Part shown: positions 26,288 to 35,998 of the stretch, piece after piece | How positions within the stretch are numbered: the stretch's first letter is position 1 | Layout of the letters: the number at the start of each line of letters is the position of its first letter | Source: an uncultured Latescibacterota bacterium | Lineage (GTDB): Bacteria; Latescibacterota; UBA2968; UBA8231 | Direction of reading: 5' to 3' | Length of the DNA stretch: 64,000 bases | NCBI GenBank assembly: GCA_951813615.1 | Contig: OX638377.1 | Location: 3,100,001 to 3,164,000 of the forward strand | The notes under the pieces: generated by a model | Told to the model about the DNA's origin: nothing | Seen by the model: the letters and a program-made list of their open reading frames with translations, nothing else | The model's database searches: none | Program-made: the position numbers and the translations under genes

Positions 26288-28180
26288 ATGACCCAAATCG
26301 ACCCCCAAGAATACCAAAAGAGCCTCGACCGCCTGTCGGGTATCCTCTCGGGCATTGCCACCCACGCCGACGTGCAGGCGACTTTTCGCTGTCCGTACAA
26401 GAACCGCTTCGACCAATGCACCGCCCACTTCGGCTGCCGCAACCAGCGCAAGCCGCAAGAGCCGGGCGGGCTGTTCCAGTGCGGCAGTGACGACCAACTC
26501 GACTACCGCTCGGCCTGGGAGACAGATCAACGTCCGGCCACTCCCGGCCGCGGGCAAATCCGCTGCGACGGCACCTCCTACCCGCTATCGACCGGCGGCA
26601 CTCTCTTCGACTACGCGGATCAACTCGGCGCTCGTGTACCCACCTCCTGCGGGCGCACTGGCCACTGCCACGAGTGCATCGTCGAGGTCACAAGCGGTAC
26701 GCAAGCCCTCAACGCGCCCACGCCAGCCGAGGAATTTCTCGGCGGTGAGTTCCGGCTCGCCTGCCAAGCCAAAGTCGAAGACGCCGATGTCGATATCGAG
26801 TTCGCACCGCTTTTTCGCACGCCCCGCATACTGACCCAGACCGTCGACCGCCCTGCTGAGATCGACCCGGTAGTCCAACGGCGGGGACAAGCCATCTACT
26901 ACGGCGACGAGGAAATCGACCAATACCGCGGCCACCTCTACGGCCTAGCCATCGACTTGGGCACCACCACCATTGTCCTCGACTTAGTCGATCTGGAGAC
27001 GGGCGAGAGCGTACATTTGAGCGCGTTTGAAAACCCCCAGCGCTTTGGCGGCAGCGACATCATGCACCGCATTTCCTACGACGGGCAACACCCCGGCGAG
27101 CTGCGCCAAGCCCTAGTCAAGGCGCTCAACCACGAAATCGCAGATCTCTGCCGGCGCGGCGGCTTTGTGCGGCAGGAAATTTACGAAATCGTGGTCGCTG
27201 GCAACTCGACGATGCGCGATATCCTCTTCCGCCTCGACGTGCAGAGCATCGGCCAAAAGCCCTACAAATCGAGCATTGAGCACGAATACCTAAGCGGCGA
27301 GCGCACCGCGACCAGCCTAGTCGAAAAGACCCGCCGCCTCGGCCTGAAAGCCAATCCCAAAGCACGCGCGTACTCGCTGCCGCTGATCGCCAGCCACGTC
27401 GGCGCAGATGTGGCCGCCGACTTAGTCGCCGTCGATATGGACCTTTCCAGCGAGAGCGCGATGCTAGTCGATGTGGGCACCAACACCGAAGTCGTCGTCG
27501 CACATCAAGGCCGTCTCGTCGCGGCCTCTTGCCCGGCCGGCCCGGCCTTTGAGGGCGGCGGCATCACCTATGGGATGCCCGGCTGCGACGGAGCTATTGA
27601 ATCCATCCGCTGGGACGGCGCACGCTGGCAGTGGGAAACCATCGGCGACACCGCACCGGCGGGACTGTGCGGCTCCGGGCTAATCGACCTCCTCGCCGAA
27701 TTGCGCCGCCACGACTTAATGACCCCCAAGGGCGTCTTTGCCGACAAAAAGCGCCAATTTGAGCTAGTCCCCGAGCGCGGCATCACCTTCTCGCGTCTCG
27801 ACGCCTCTAACCTTGCCCAAGCCAAAGCGGCCAATTTCTGCGGCCAGTACATCGTCTTGCGAACCTTGGGCTTAAATCCAAGCGACGTGCAACAGCTCTA
27901 TCTCGCCGGCGGTTTTGCCAACTACGTCGATGTCCAAGCTGCCATCGACATCGGCTTTTTGGCCCCTGTGCCCACAGCGCGCATCGCCAAGGTCGGCAAC
28001 GCCGCCGTCCAAGGAGCGCGCGAAGTGCTGCTCTCCGCCGACAAACGCGCCCGCATCGAAGCGCTGGCCAAGCGCATTGAGCACGTCGAACTGGAGACGA
28101 CTCCCGACTTTTTTGAGCTCTTCGTCGATGGCTGCCAATTCAAACCCATGCCCCAAAAACTGAGCGCGGCCTCCGCCTGA
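26288..28180 (+). CDS. Ferredoxin-ASKHA corrinoid activator (RACo/DUF4445 type)
   Basis: 630 residues. Residues about 92-175 form a [2Fe-2S] ferredoxin domain with C121, C127, C130 and C159. From about 215 an ASKHA ATPase-fold domain follows (GLAIDLGTTTIVLDLVDL; AGNSTMRDIL; LVDVGTNTEVVV; GSGLIDLLAEL; YLAGGFANYVD). These proteins use ATP to reduce inactive Co(II) corrinoid to Co(I). An unusual N-terminal extension has a cysteine set C35-X8-C44-X5-C50-X14-C65 that may hold a metal or extra cluster. It starts 14 bases after the corrinoid protein and should serve it. Confidence 0.92.
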   Translation: MTQIDPQEYQKSLDRLSGILSGIATHADVQATFRCPYKNRFDQCTAHFGCRNQRKPQEPGGLFQCGSDDQLDYRSAWETDQRPATPGRGQIRCDGTSYPLSTGGTLFDYADQLGARVPTSCGRTGHCHECIVEVTSGTQALNAPTPAEEFLGGEFRLACQAKVEDADVDIEFAPLFRTPRILTQTVDRPAEIDPVVQRRGQAIYYGDEEIDQYRGHLYGLAIDLGTTTIVLDLVDLETGESVHLSAFENPQRFGGSDIMHRISYDGQHPGELRQALVKALNHEIADLCRRGGFVRQEIYEIVVAGNSTMRDILFRLDVQSIGQKPYKSSIEHEYLSGERTATSLVEKTRRLGLKANPKARAYSLPLIASHVGADVAADLVAVDMDLSSESAMLVDVGTNTEVVVAHQGRLVAASCPAGPAFEGGGITYGMPGCDGAIESIRWDGARWQWETIGDTAPAGLCGSGLIDLLAELRRHDLMTPKGVFADKKRQFELVPERGITFSRLDASNLAQAKAANFCGQYIVLRTLGLNPSDVQQLYLAGGFANYVDVQAAIDIGFLAPVPTARIAKVGNAAVQGAREVLLSADKRARIEALAKRIEHVELETTPDFFELFVDGCQFKPMPQKLSAASA

Positions 28181-28187
28181 GCAGGTT

Positions 28188-29747
28188 ATGCAGGAAACCG
28201 CCACTCTGCGCCATCTGCTAGAAGAGACCGACCGCTTTATCACCTGCGTCGAACTGGTCACGTCTCGGGGCACTCTAGCCGATCGCGGCGGCAAGCGGGT
28301 ACTCGATATGGCCCAGGCCCTAGCCGCCGATCCGCGCTTTGACGCCCTTTCGATTACCGACAACCCCGGCGGCAATCCCATGATCACCGCGGATGCGCTG
28401 GGCACTCCGCTCAAAGAGAGCGGCCAAGAAGTCATCATCCACCTCTCCTGCAAGGATTTCAACCGCAACGGGCTAATGGGCCAAGCCTGGAAGTTGGCCA
28501 ATGGGGGCTTCGACAACATTCTCACTCTGTCGGGCGATTACCCCGTCGCCGGGTACCAAGGCCAGTCCAGCGGCGTGTTCGACATCGATTCAGTCGGCCT
28601 GTTGCAGTTGCTCTCCGACATGAACGAGGGACGCTTCGAAGATGCCTCGCTAGGCCGCAAGCCGCGTCCGTTAAAACCCACCCGCTTTTTTCTCGGTGCC
28701 GTAGTCAACAACCACAAGCGGCTCGAAGCCGAGGTCATGCCGCAGTATTTCAAGCTGGCCAAAAAGATCCGCACCGGTGCTCGCTTTATCATCAATCAAA
28801 TCGGCTACGACGCCCGCAAGCAGGACGAGCTACTCAAGTACATGGCCCTGCACGGCCTCCAAGCTCCGGTCATCGCCAATGTCTTCGTCTTGTCCGGAGG
28901 CGTGGCCCGCTTCTTCCACTCTGGCCGAATCCCCGGCGTCGAAGTCACCGACGAATTGCTCGCCGTAGCGCAAAAGCAAGCCGCCTCCCCCGATAAGGGC
29001 AGGGCCTTCTTCCTCGAATTCGCCGCCCAGCAGTGCGCCATCGCCCGGGGTCTCGGCTACCGTGGCGTGTACTTAGGGGGCCACATCGGCGCTGAAGAAT
29101 ACGGCCGCATTTTGGAACTAGCCGCACAGTACGCCACAGACGACTGGCGCGATTTTGCCCGCCAGATCCGCTACTCGCGCCCCGGCGAATTCTTCTACTT
29201 TGAAGAAGACCCCGACACGGGCTTGGCCTCCACCCAAGTCAACCAAACCTATCTCGACTCAAAGACGCCTAGTGGCCGTCGCCGAGCCTCCCTATCGTAC
29301 CGGATCAATCGCCAGCTCCACGACCGCGTCTTTGAGCCGGGCAAGGCCCTGTTTCGCCTCGGAGCGTTCCTGTCGCGCAAAGTCGATGGCGGCAAACTAC
29401 AAAAACCCTTGCACACCGCAGAACACGCAGTCAAAATCGCCGCTTTTGACTGCCGCGACTGCGGCGATTGCTCGCTGCCGGACATCGCCTATTTGTGCCC
29501 GGAATCACAGTGCGTCAAAAACCAGCGCAATGGTCCCTGCGGCGGCACGCGCCAAGGCAAGTGCGAAGTCGGCGACAAAGACTGCATCTGGGCGCGCGCG
29601 TACGACCGCCTCAAGGCCTATGGCGAAGAGGAACAAATGCTCGGCGACACAGCCGTCATCAAGGACGCGGCGTTACAGGGCACTAGCGCTTGGGCCAACG
29701 CCTTTTTGCAAAAAGATCATCGCGGGAAGAAGAAAGATTCTCAGTAA
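28188..29747 (+). CDS. Methylenetetrahydrofolate reductase fused to a MetV-like cysteine-rich domain
   Basis: 519 residues. The N-terminal 300 residues form the MetF TIM barrel (FITCVELVTSRG; SITDNPGGNPM; GFDNILTLSGDYP; RFIINQIGYDA). The C-terminal part carries the MTHFR_C/MetV zinc or Fe-S region: CRDCGDCSLPDIAYLCPESQ followed by more cysteines (CVKNQRNGPCGG, KDCIW). In acetogens MetV is a separate subunit; here both are one chain. It should interconvert methyl-H4folate and methylene-H4folate, linking methyl groups from the corrinoid protein to the folate pool. It starts eight bases after the activator gene. Confidence 0.93.
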   Translation: MQETATLRHLLEETDRFITCVELVTSRGTLADRGGKRVLDMAQALAADPRFDALSITDNPGGNPMITADALGTPLKESGQEVIIHLSCKDFNRNGLMGQAWKLANGGFDNILTLSGDYPVAGYQGQSSGVFDIDSVGLLQLLSDMNEGRFEDASLGRKPRPLKPTRFFLGAVVNNHKRLEAEVMPQYFKLAKKIRTGARFIINQIGYDARKQDELLKYMALHGLQAPVIANVFVLSGGVARFFHSGRIPGVEVTDELLAVAQKQAASPDKGRAFFLEFAAQQCAIARGLGYRGVYLGGHIGAEEYGRILELAAQYATDDWRDFARQIRYSRPGEFFYFEEDPDTGLASTQVNQTYLDSKTPSGRRRASLSYRINRQLHDRVFEPGKALFRLGAFLSRKVDGGKLQKPLHTAEHAVKIAAFDCRDCGDCSLPDIAYLCPESQCVKNQRNGPCGGTRQGKCEVGDKDCIWARAYDRLKAYGEEEQMLGDTAVIKDAALQGTSAWANAFLQKDHRGKKKDSQ

Positions 29748-29880
29748 TATTGCATCATTGACTATCCTGCTACCATCCCTCATAGACCCGTCCGATGATG
29801 CTACCCAATAGAGCAGACAGTGGGCCGACACGCAGGATCGACGTAGCGCCAACCATCAAATGACAAACACCGAAGAATAA

Positions 29881-30291
29881 ATGGCAGCCATCCATCACAT
29901 CCGATTATCAGTATCCGATCTAGATAATGCGACGAGATTCTACTCGCCCTTGCTAGCAGAGCTTGGATTCCGAGAGTTGTCCCCGCGACTGACAGAGCAG
30001 GGCGCGGTCGACAGACTGCGATTCGAGAAGGACGGGATGATTCTGCTGATCGGCCACACTACAGGAGCAGGCCGACACGAGCGGGGGAAACCGGGACTAC
30101 ACCACCTCGCCTTTTCTGTGGACTCACGCGCAGAAGTCGAACGAATCTACGAAGAGGTGATCAAGGATCTAGAGCATGTGGCTGTCGAAGACCCGCCAAT
30201 CGACTGTCCGGAGTACGGCGAGGGCTACTACGCGACTTTCTTCTTCGACCCTGACGGCATCAAACTCGAAGTAACGTACACCCCAGAGTAA
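29881..30291 (+). CDS. VOC/glyoxalase-family protein
   Basis: 136 residues, a two-module beta-alpha-beta VOC fold. The N-terminal IHHIRLSVSDLDNATRFY places the first His metal ligand. GKPGLHHLAFSVDSRAEVE starts the second module, and FFFDPDGIKLEVTY supplies the last Glu ligand. Such proteins are lyases, isomerases or dioxygenases acting on small molecules; the substrate is unknown. It follows the one-carbon operon after a 133-base gap in which no promoter is clear, and lies 21 bases before the NIF3-like gene. The neighbourhood is less GC-rich than before. Confidence 0.85.
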   Translation: MAAIHHIRLSVSDLDNATRFYSPLLAELGFRELSPRLTEQGAVDRLRFEKDGMILLIGHTTGAGRHERGKPGLHHLAFSVDSRAEVERIYEEVIKDLEHVAVEDPPIDCPEYGEGYYATFFFDPDGIKLEVTYTPE

Positions 30292-30312
30292 ATTGGAGCG
30301 GAAAATACTGAT

Positions 30313-31032
30313 ATGATTCGCGACGTATTGGATGATCTTTTTTCCAAACAGTTCCTTGACGACTACCTAGATGAATGGGGAATCGTAGAGCACTGTGACC
30401 ATCCGGCCTCGTTGGGCTATTCGACCACGATTACGCCTAGGACGATCTATGAGGCAGTTGACCGCAGCGTAGATGTAATTGTGACCCATCACGATGCCTG
30501 GAAATTCATGTTTGAGCAAAGGGATGAAGTTTGTGGCTTGCTCCAAGACAAAGGCTTAACGCATATCTGGGCTCATCTGCCGTTGGATCTAGCAGACTTT
30601 GGAACATCGTCCACACTGCTCACCAAAATCGGGTGTCACCATGTTTATAAACCTTCAGCAGGCGAGGCTCGCATCGGCAAACTGCCTGCCCCGACGAGCT
30701 TCCAATCGGTTTGCTCGACATTGAATTCGCTCCTCCAAGAGCAACCACGCAGTATTTATGACGCGAATCGAACAGTCCAACGTATAGGTTGTGTCACTGG
30801 AGCCGGTATCTACACCAGCTACATCCGGGATGCCATGTCCCATGACATCGACATGTACCTGACTGGAGAAACCAATCTTTATCTACTCGAATACGCTCGA
30901 CACCACGAACTCAACGTGGCGGTGTATTCCCATAATTACACAGAGCTGCCCGGCGTTGAGATGTTCGCGTACAGGCTCTGTAGTTCTCTAAAACTTGAGA
31001 TGAAAGGACACCTTGGGGACGCCCATTTCTAA
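30313..31032 (+). CDS. NIF3/DUF34-family dinuclear-metal protein
   Basis: 239 residues. The N-terminal half has the family metal site VDVIVTHHDAW and the WAHLPLDLADF stretch, where H-x-P-x-D replaces the usual HTxLD. The second half has GCVTGAGIYTSYIRDAMSHD and YLTGETNLYLLEYARHHELN, then SHNYTELPGVEMF, matching the family's TGE and GH-x-x-E-x-x-G motifs. NIF3 proteins are widespread but their role is unsettled (a GTP cyclohydrolase-like or metal-handling function has been proposed). It starts 21 bases after the VOC gene. Confidence 0.83.
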   Translation: MIRDVLDDLFSKQFLDDYLDEWGIVEHCDHPASLGYSTTITPRTIYEAVDRSVDVIVTHHDAWKFMFEQRDEVCGLLQDKGLTHIWAHLPLDLADFGTSSTLLTKIGCHHVYKPSAGEARIGKLPAPTSFQSVCSTLNSLLQEQPRSIYDANRTVQRIGCVTGAGIYTSYIRDAMSHDIDMYLTGETNLYLLEYARHHELNVAVYSHNYTELPGVEMFAYRLCSSLKLEMKGHLGDAHF

Positions 31033-31162
31033 TCGCAACCGAAAGGAGAGGGGAAGACCTTGCAAATTGCAACGATTTCTTTTGCTGGTGACGCGATCTT
31101 GTGGGACTTTCACTAGGTTTGACGCTGTCTGCAAGGTATCTGCTAAGACCCTCATCGTGCCA

Positions 31163-34111
31163 CTAGAGCATCACTCTCAATCCAATATCCGCCGTCATAC
31201 CATAACGTTCTTGCAACGCCGGAAAGCTAGTTTTCTGATTGAGATCAATATCATCCGCGCCTGTAATATTATTTAGGTTAAAAAACGTCTGCATTCCAAA
31301 CCACGGAAGCCGCTGGCTGATCGCGAGATCCCACCGTGTATACTTGTCCGAGTGTATTCGCTGTTGCAACCAGAAGTCGGGTTTCTTGAAAATATTATCT
31401 TGGTACAAGGCAGACACTCTGGCTGAGAATCCACGATAATCGAATCCGACCGCTAGATTAAAGATGTCATTAGGCTGGTGCAATAAGCGGCTCGTATAAA
31501 ACGTATCCACCACCGTTCTGTACAGCGTTCCGAGTTCATCATACGATATATCCAATTCCGTTCGCGGATAATTTGCTTCCGAAAACACGCGCGTATAGTT
31601 GGCATTAAAGACCAGATTAGCCAAGGGACCAGGCAGATACCAAGGGTGTGTTTGCCAGTCAATCTCAATACCTCGAACGTCGGTCGGGTTCGGATTGTTA
31701 ATAAACGTACTGAAATTATACAGTTGCGTATTCTGCTGGCCGTCTTGTGGCAGATCCGGATACGCACTGAGATCGCTAAGGAATGTTGTTGACGGGAAGA
31801 TCAAGTCCTCTATCCGTTTTCGAAAAGCATTGACCGTAAACAATCCTACTGCATTGCCATAGATCGACACAGCGAGATCAATATTCTCCGACGAAGCCGT
31901 CCTTAGCGAATAATTATTGTAAATGATCGTCGCCAAGGACACGTCATACCGTGGGACAATTGCGCTGTAGTCCGGGTAATTTAATGTATTGGTATACGCA
32001 AAATGAATTTGTAGCCACTGTAGCGGCTTGTATCGCGCGTGTACCATAGGAAGCAGAAAGCCCTGAGAATTAGTTGCGGTCGTATCCCTAGCATTGAATG
32101 CTATCCCACCGCCAGCATCTGGCAGTTGTACACCGCGATTACCCGTATAGCTTGTTCTAAGGTTCTGGAAACGTACCCCAGGCAATAGAGTAATCTTCTC
32201 TCCTACATTAACCGTGAGCATCCCATAGGCTGCGCTCCTGGCCTCTGATCCATCGTAATCAAAGCCGAGTGACCTATACTCATTCGCGCTGAAGCCTACA
32301 TCTCTGGCTATGGCGATTCCTATAATCTCTTCCATGAAATCAATATTCATCGGGTATGCCAGTGAATAGTCACCCGCGAGAAAATTTCGATATGAATATG
32401 GATCATTCGTGAATAGAGCTAAGACGACATCGCCATTGTACATGTCCAATTCGGGATACTGTTCGAACACTCTTGCGTATAGCTGTCTACCGCCTAGGTC
32501 GAAATGTACTCCTGCTCTGTCATCGATGTCGTAGGATCGCTTGCGATACTGATAAGAGCCGCCAAGCTTGAGCCTAGATGTAAGAACATCAGCGATTACA
32601 AGACTTCTTTCCAGACCCATAGATCCTGTCAGCGACCTGTCTCTGGCAACGTTTTCCGAGCTGTTAATCGTTTTCAGCTTAGCACCTGTCGAGTCAGGTG
32701 TTCCTAAAGCGGCTATGGCTGAAGGATGTGATTTAGACAAGTCACCTTGGCCAGTATACCCTGCTTTGTCTTCTTGCAGAAACACGAGTGTGAAATCTTC
32801 CGGATTCTGGCTCATCGAATAGGTATGGGAGAGCTTCAGGTCAACATCAAACAGTGATCCTTCCTGCCGCATACTGAGCAGATTAGTAATAGACATTAAA
32901 TCATTATTGGATCGCCCGCCCGAGTAAGTAATATCGTCAATGGCATGTACGAATGACTGTCCTCGATGCAGAGACCCCGTCTTCGATGTACTAAAAAAAT
33001 TGATAATACCCACTTCGCCCGAATCGTGATTGTAATCTAATACAAGCGTCGCACCGTGACGCTGTTTTTCACTGAAGACGTCCTTTAGATCGACACTCGT
33101 TAAATCGGGAATACCGTCATCCCCGTTCGACTTGTCGTTTAGCACATAATGAGCACCTAACCGATTAGAACTCCGATTGCGCTTTTCAGTGGTACCCTGC
33201 AAGAACAAGCCCAGTCGCTGATTGAGGACTCTATGTTCAAGTGAACCAACCAATCTATAGTCGGCATATGTTCCTTTTAGATCGTTATAACTTCCTTGTG
33301 AGGTAAAGCCAAAGGAGGGGCGAGTGCCGCTGGTCTTCGCTTTCCTTAAACCGAAATTTACTACACCGCCGATAACCGCAGCATCCATATCCGGAGTAAT
33401 CGCCTTTACTACATCAATACCTCCAAGGACGCTTGAGGATATCATACTGAGATCGGTAGCCCTGTCTCCGACTAATGACGCTTGTTCATTGGGATCATTA
33501 GATACGACGTTACCTGGAAGTTGAACACCGTCTATCGCAATCTGGTTATACTGCGGCGATAGGCCACGCACAACGACTTTGGCACCTTCGCCTCCTTCCC
33601 GGATAATCGACACACCGGGAAGTCTTGCTACTGATTCAGCTGCATTTGCATCGGGAAGTTCTTGTATTCGTGCACCAGATACAACATTCGTAATCGCCAA
33701 CGACGACAGTTGCCGATTTATCGCCTCCGTTTGGCCACTTGCCTGTGCCGTAACAGTGACTTCTTCGCCGATAAGGCTCACCGGATCTAACAGCAGCTCT
33801 AATTCCAGCACTTGATCAACAGTCAGCACTACTTCAAGCTCACGTGTCTCGTAGCCAATATAGGTCGCTCTTACAGTGTAGGATCCAACCGGGGCGTTCC
33901 TGATTGCAAATTTGCCCTCTATATCACTTGCGCCCCCAATACTGGTGCCAACTATGATTATATTTGCCCACGGCAATGGCTCACGGGTAACCGCATCCAA
34001 TGTGGTCCCATGTACCACTGCCGACTGCGCGCTAGCCGTACTTGTGATAAGTACGGCCAGCCACGCTGCCAGCAAGCCAACATGCCTACATCTGTTCTTA
34101 CGCATAGGCAT
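31163..34111 (-). CDS. TonB-dependent outer-membrane receptor with carboxypeptidase-D-like N-terminal domain
   Basis: 982 residues from the ATG at 34109-34111, which has GGGAGGA six bases upstream; earlier in-frame ATGs lie before that site. A signal peptide (about 1-29, ending ASAQ) is followed by a CarboxypepD_reg-like domain (32-115; VTREPLPWANIIIVGTSIGG), a plug (about 130-245; LPDANAAESVARLPGVSIIR) and a 22-strand-type barrel. The barrel ends with a hydrophobic strand, as outer-membrane proteins do. It should import a large or scarce nutrient; no substrate is evident. Base composition is distinctly A/T-richer than the flanks. It lies just downstream of the T9SS-sorted protein gene. Confidence 0.93.
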   Translation of the reverse strand: MPMRKNRCRHVGLLAAWLAVLITSTASAQSAVVHGTTLDAVTREPLPWANIIIVGTSIGGASDIEGKFAIRNAPVGSYTVRATYIGYETRELEVVLTVDQVLELELLLDPVSLIGEEVTVTAQASGQTEAINRQLSSLAITNVVSGARIQELPDANAAESVARLPGVSIIREGGEGAKVVVRGLSPQYNQIAIDGVQLPGNVVSNDPNEQASLVGDRATDLSMISSSVLGGIDVVKAITPDMDAAVIGGVVNFGLRKAKTSGTRPSFGFTSQGSYNDLKGTYADYRLVGSLEHRVLNQRLGLFLQGTTEKRNRSSNRLGAHYVLNDKSNGDDGIPDLTSVDLKDVFSEKQRHGATLVLDYNHDSGEVGIINFFSTSKTGSLHRGQSFVHAIDDITYSGGRSNNDLMSITNLLSMRQEGSLFDVDLKLSHTYSMSQNPEDFTLVFLQEDKAGYTGQGDLSKSHPSAIAALGTPDSTGAKLKTINSSENVARDRSLTGSMGLERSLVIADVLTSRLKLGGSYQYRKRSYDIDDRAGVHFDLGGRQLYARVFEQYPELDMYNGDVVLALFTNDPYSYRNFLAGDYSLAYPMNIDFMEEIIGIAIARDVGFSANEYRSLGFDYDGSEARSAAYGMLTVNVGEKITLLPGVRFQNLRTSYTGNRGVQLPDAGGGIAFNARDTTATNSQGFLLPMVHARYKPLQWLQIHFAYTNTLNYPDYSAIVPRYDVSLATIIYNNYSLRTASSENIDLAVSIYGNAVGLFTVNAFRKRIEDLIFPSTTFLSDLSAYPDLPQDGQQNTQLYNFSTFINNPNPTDVRGIEIDWQTHPWYLPGPLANLVFNANYTRVFSEANYPRTELDISYDELGTLYRTVVDTFYTSRLLHQPNDIFNLAVGFDYRGFSARVSALYQDNIFKKPDFWLQQRIHSDKYTRWDLAISQRLPWFGMQTFFNLNNITGADDIDLNQKTSFPALQERYGMTADIGLRVML

Positions 34112-34153
34112 CTGAAGTCCTCCCATGCCCATGCCACCAAGAAGTTACACTGA

Positions 34154-35998
34154 CTACTTGAGAAATATCATTTTCCTCCACAGCGTAACGTCTCCTGCAT
34201 TTAATGCGTAAAAGTAGATGCCACTGCTTAAGTTAGAAGCATCGAAACGGAATTTGTACGCACCGGCTGTAAGATGCTTATCAACCAAAGTACTCACCAA
34301 TTGGCCCAAGGTATTGTAAACTTTGAGCGTAACCAACTCCGCGTTAGGCACCTCGAATTCGATGGTGGTAGACGGGTTAAACGGATTGGGATAGTTTTCC
34401 GCAAGGAGGTAGCCGGTTGGTACCTGCCCTGCCAAGTGTTCGATAGCGGTTGCCGTATTCTGATTCAGCCACTGCTCTTTCTGTTCAGGGAACCAGTTCA
34501 AATCCCCCACCGCGAATCCATCTGTACCGGCATTCTGCAATGCCGGATTCGAAAACGCCAAGTTCTCCGGCAGAGGCCACGGAGGTGGATAGTGGATACC
34601 TTCGCCTCCCGGATCGTAGGACCATCGTGAATTCAGATCAAGCCGTTCATGTACGGTCTTGTCCATATACTCGATCAAGGCGTCCACGTGTCCTTCGATA
34701 TCCGGATCAAATCCAGGATCTGCCTCCATGTTGCCCGCTAGAGTTGACTGAACGCCGATTGCCGGGAACAGATTGTCGAACGTCCATTGCGTGTATTCCG
34801 TAATCCACCTCGGCTTATGCAATCTTCTGGGGAGTATCTGTATTGATCCATCGGGAACCTTGACGCTATCAGTAAGCGTGATGTTAGCGTTATAGGTATC
34901 GTAATAATCAAACAGTTTCTTGGGCCAGAAATACGCGTTGTTCTGGACATCTATTACGCGCCTCGTTGGATCCAGCATTTCAGCGGTGACCCCTCGATCC
35001 GGATCGATATATACCTCCGGCCCAGGGATAGTCTGGTTCCAAATATCCGTGCTCCACTTGCTGACAGAATCCCGTGCCGTAAAGTGGATCAGGCTAGTGG
35101 ATGTGGTATCTGGCCAATTGGAGAAACCGGGGTCTTCGAGGACAAACTTCGTCCACCAACCCAAGGAATGTACCGAGTAGAACAGGTTGTTCTTGATGTG
35201 AACATTGGAGCCGTGGTGGGCTAGGAAGGGATTAACATGGGTGTAAACTAGGGTGTTGTGCTCGAATACCGAATGATGGTCGTAGCCTCTCACCGACCAG
35301 ATATACCCATTAACGCCAAAGAAAGTGTTGTTAATCACTTTCAGCGTATCCATATGGACCCCCGGGAACGCAATCATGGGTGAACCGCCCGCAATCCACG
35401 CTAGACTGTGATGATTATTGCGAAATACGCAATCCTGCATATCGATTTTGCTCCAGTGGCCAGCTATGAGTATGCCAAATCCGCCACCGCTATCAAATAC
35501 AATGTCACGGAGTTTCAGCGCTATCGAATCGGCAGTTAGCGTCATGTAGTTATCCCAACCTGCAACAACGTTATCGGCTCTCCGGGACAGCAAGTAGAGA
35601 TCATTTATATTGATCTTTCCACCCTTCCCAATCAGGTCAAAGAACTGAGTTGGCGATGAGTCGTCCGGCAAGATTCCGGGAACAATTACGGGAGGTCTGT
35701 TAGCCGGTTCATCCGGATCACCGTTCACTTCGGTAGCAATCAGATTTAGGTCACCATTGACCTTCATCGTCTCCGTAAACTGATATACCGCGCCTCGCTT
35801 GAGTCGGTAGGCACGATCGGGATGGGCTCGCAAACCGTTGGCTAGCGTGTCTCCGTTAATCACGGCATTGATGTTGCCGGCAGGAAGCACTTGGATGTCA
35901 AGCGTGTCTGCTATCTGGGCATGCATGGGACTCGGAAGGGCGAAGAAGCAGACCACTAAGAGTGCAAGCAGCGATACGTACGTTAATGCGGTTTTCAT
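34154..35998 (-). CDS. Secreted right-handed beta-helix protein with type IX secretion sorting domain
   Basis: 614 residues from the ATG at 35996-35998; the longer open frame has no leader-like start. A signal peptide (about 1-28, ending PMHAQ) is followed by a parallel beta-helix region (about 170-330) with repeated short strands and Asn turns such as VINNTFFGVNGYIW and FEHNTLVYTHVNPF. The C-terminal 85 residues form a T9SS type A sorting domain (ENYPNPFNPSTTIEFEVPNA ... GQLVSTLVDKHLTAG ... SSGIYFYAL). Such helices often bind or cleave polysaccharide, but no catalytic motif is recognised. It is paired with the TonB receptor 43 bases downstream. Confidence 0.9.
   Translation of the reverse strand: MKTALTYVSLLALLVVCFFALPSPMHAQIADTLDIQVLPAGNINAVINGDTLANGLRAHPDRAYRLKRGAVYQFTETMKVNGDLNLIATEVNGDPDEPANRPPVIVPGILPDDSSPTQFFDLIGKGGKININDLYLLSRRADNVVAGWDNYMTLTADSIALKLRDIVFDSGGGFGILIAGHWSKIDMQDCVFRNNHHSLAWIAGGSPMIAFPGVHMDTLKVINNTFFGVNGYIWSVRGYDHHSVFEHNTLVYTHVNPFLAHHGSNVHIKNNLFYSVHSLGWWTKFVLEDPGFSNWPDTTSTSLIHFTARDSVSKWSTDIWNQTIPGPEVYIDPDRGVTAEMLDPTRRVIDVQNNAYFWPKKLFDYYDTYNANITLTDSVKVPDGSIQILPRRLHKPRWITEYTQWTFDNLFPAIGVQSTLAGNMEADPGFDPDIEGHVDALIEYMDKTVHERLDLNSRWSYDPGGEGIHYPPPWPLPENLAFSNPALQNAGTDGFAVGDLNWFPEQKEQWLNQNTATAIEHLAGQVPTGYLLAENYPNPFNPSTTIEFEVPNAELVTLKVYNTLGQLVSTLVDKHLTAGAYKFRFDASNLSSGIYFYALNAGDVTLWRKMIFLK

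Noticed and set aside
31013..31276. 87-codon plus-strand open frame between the NIF3 and TonB genes
   Set aside because: It overlaps both genes out of frame, with no family pattern and no ribosome site.
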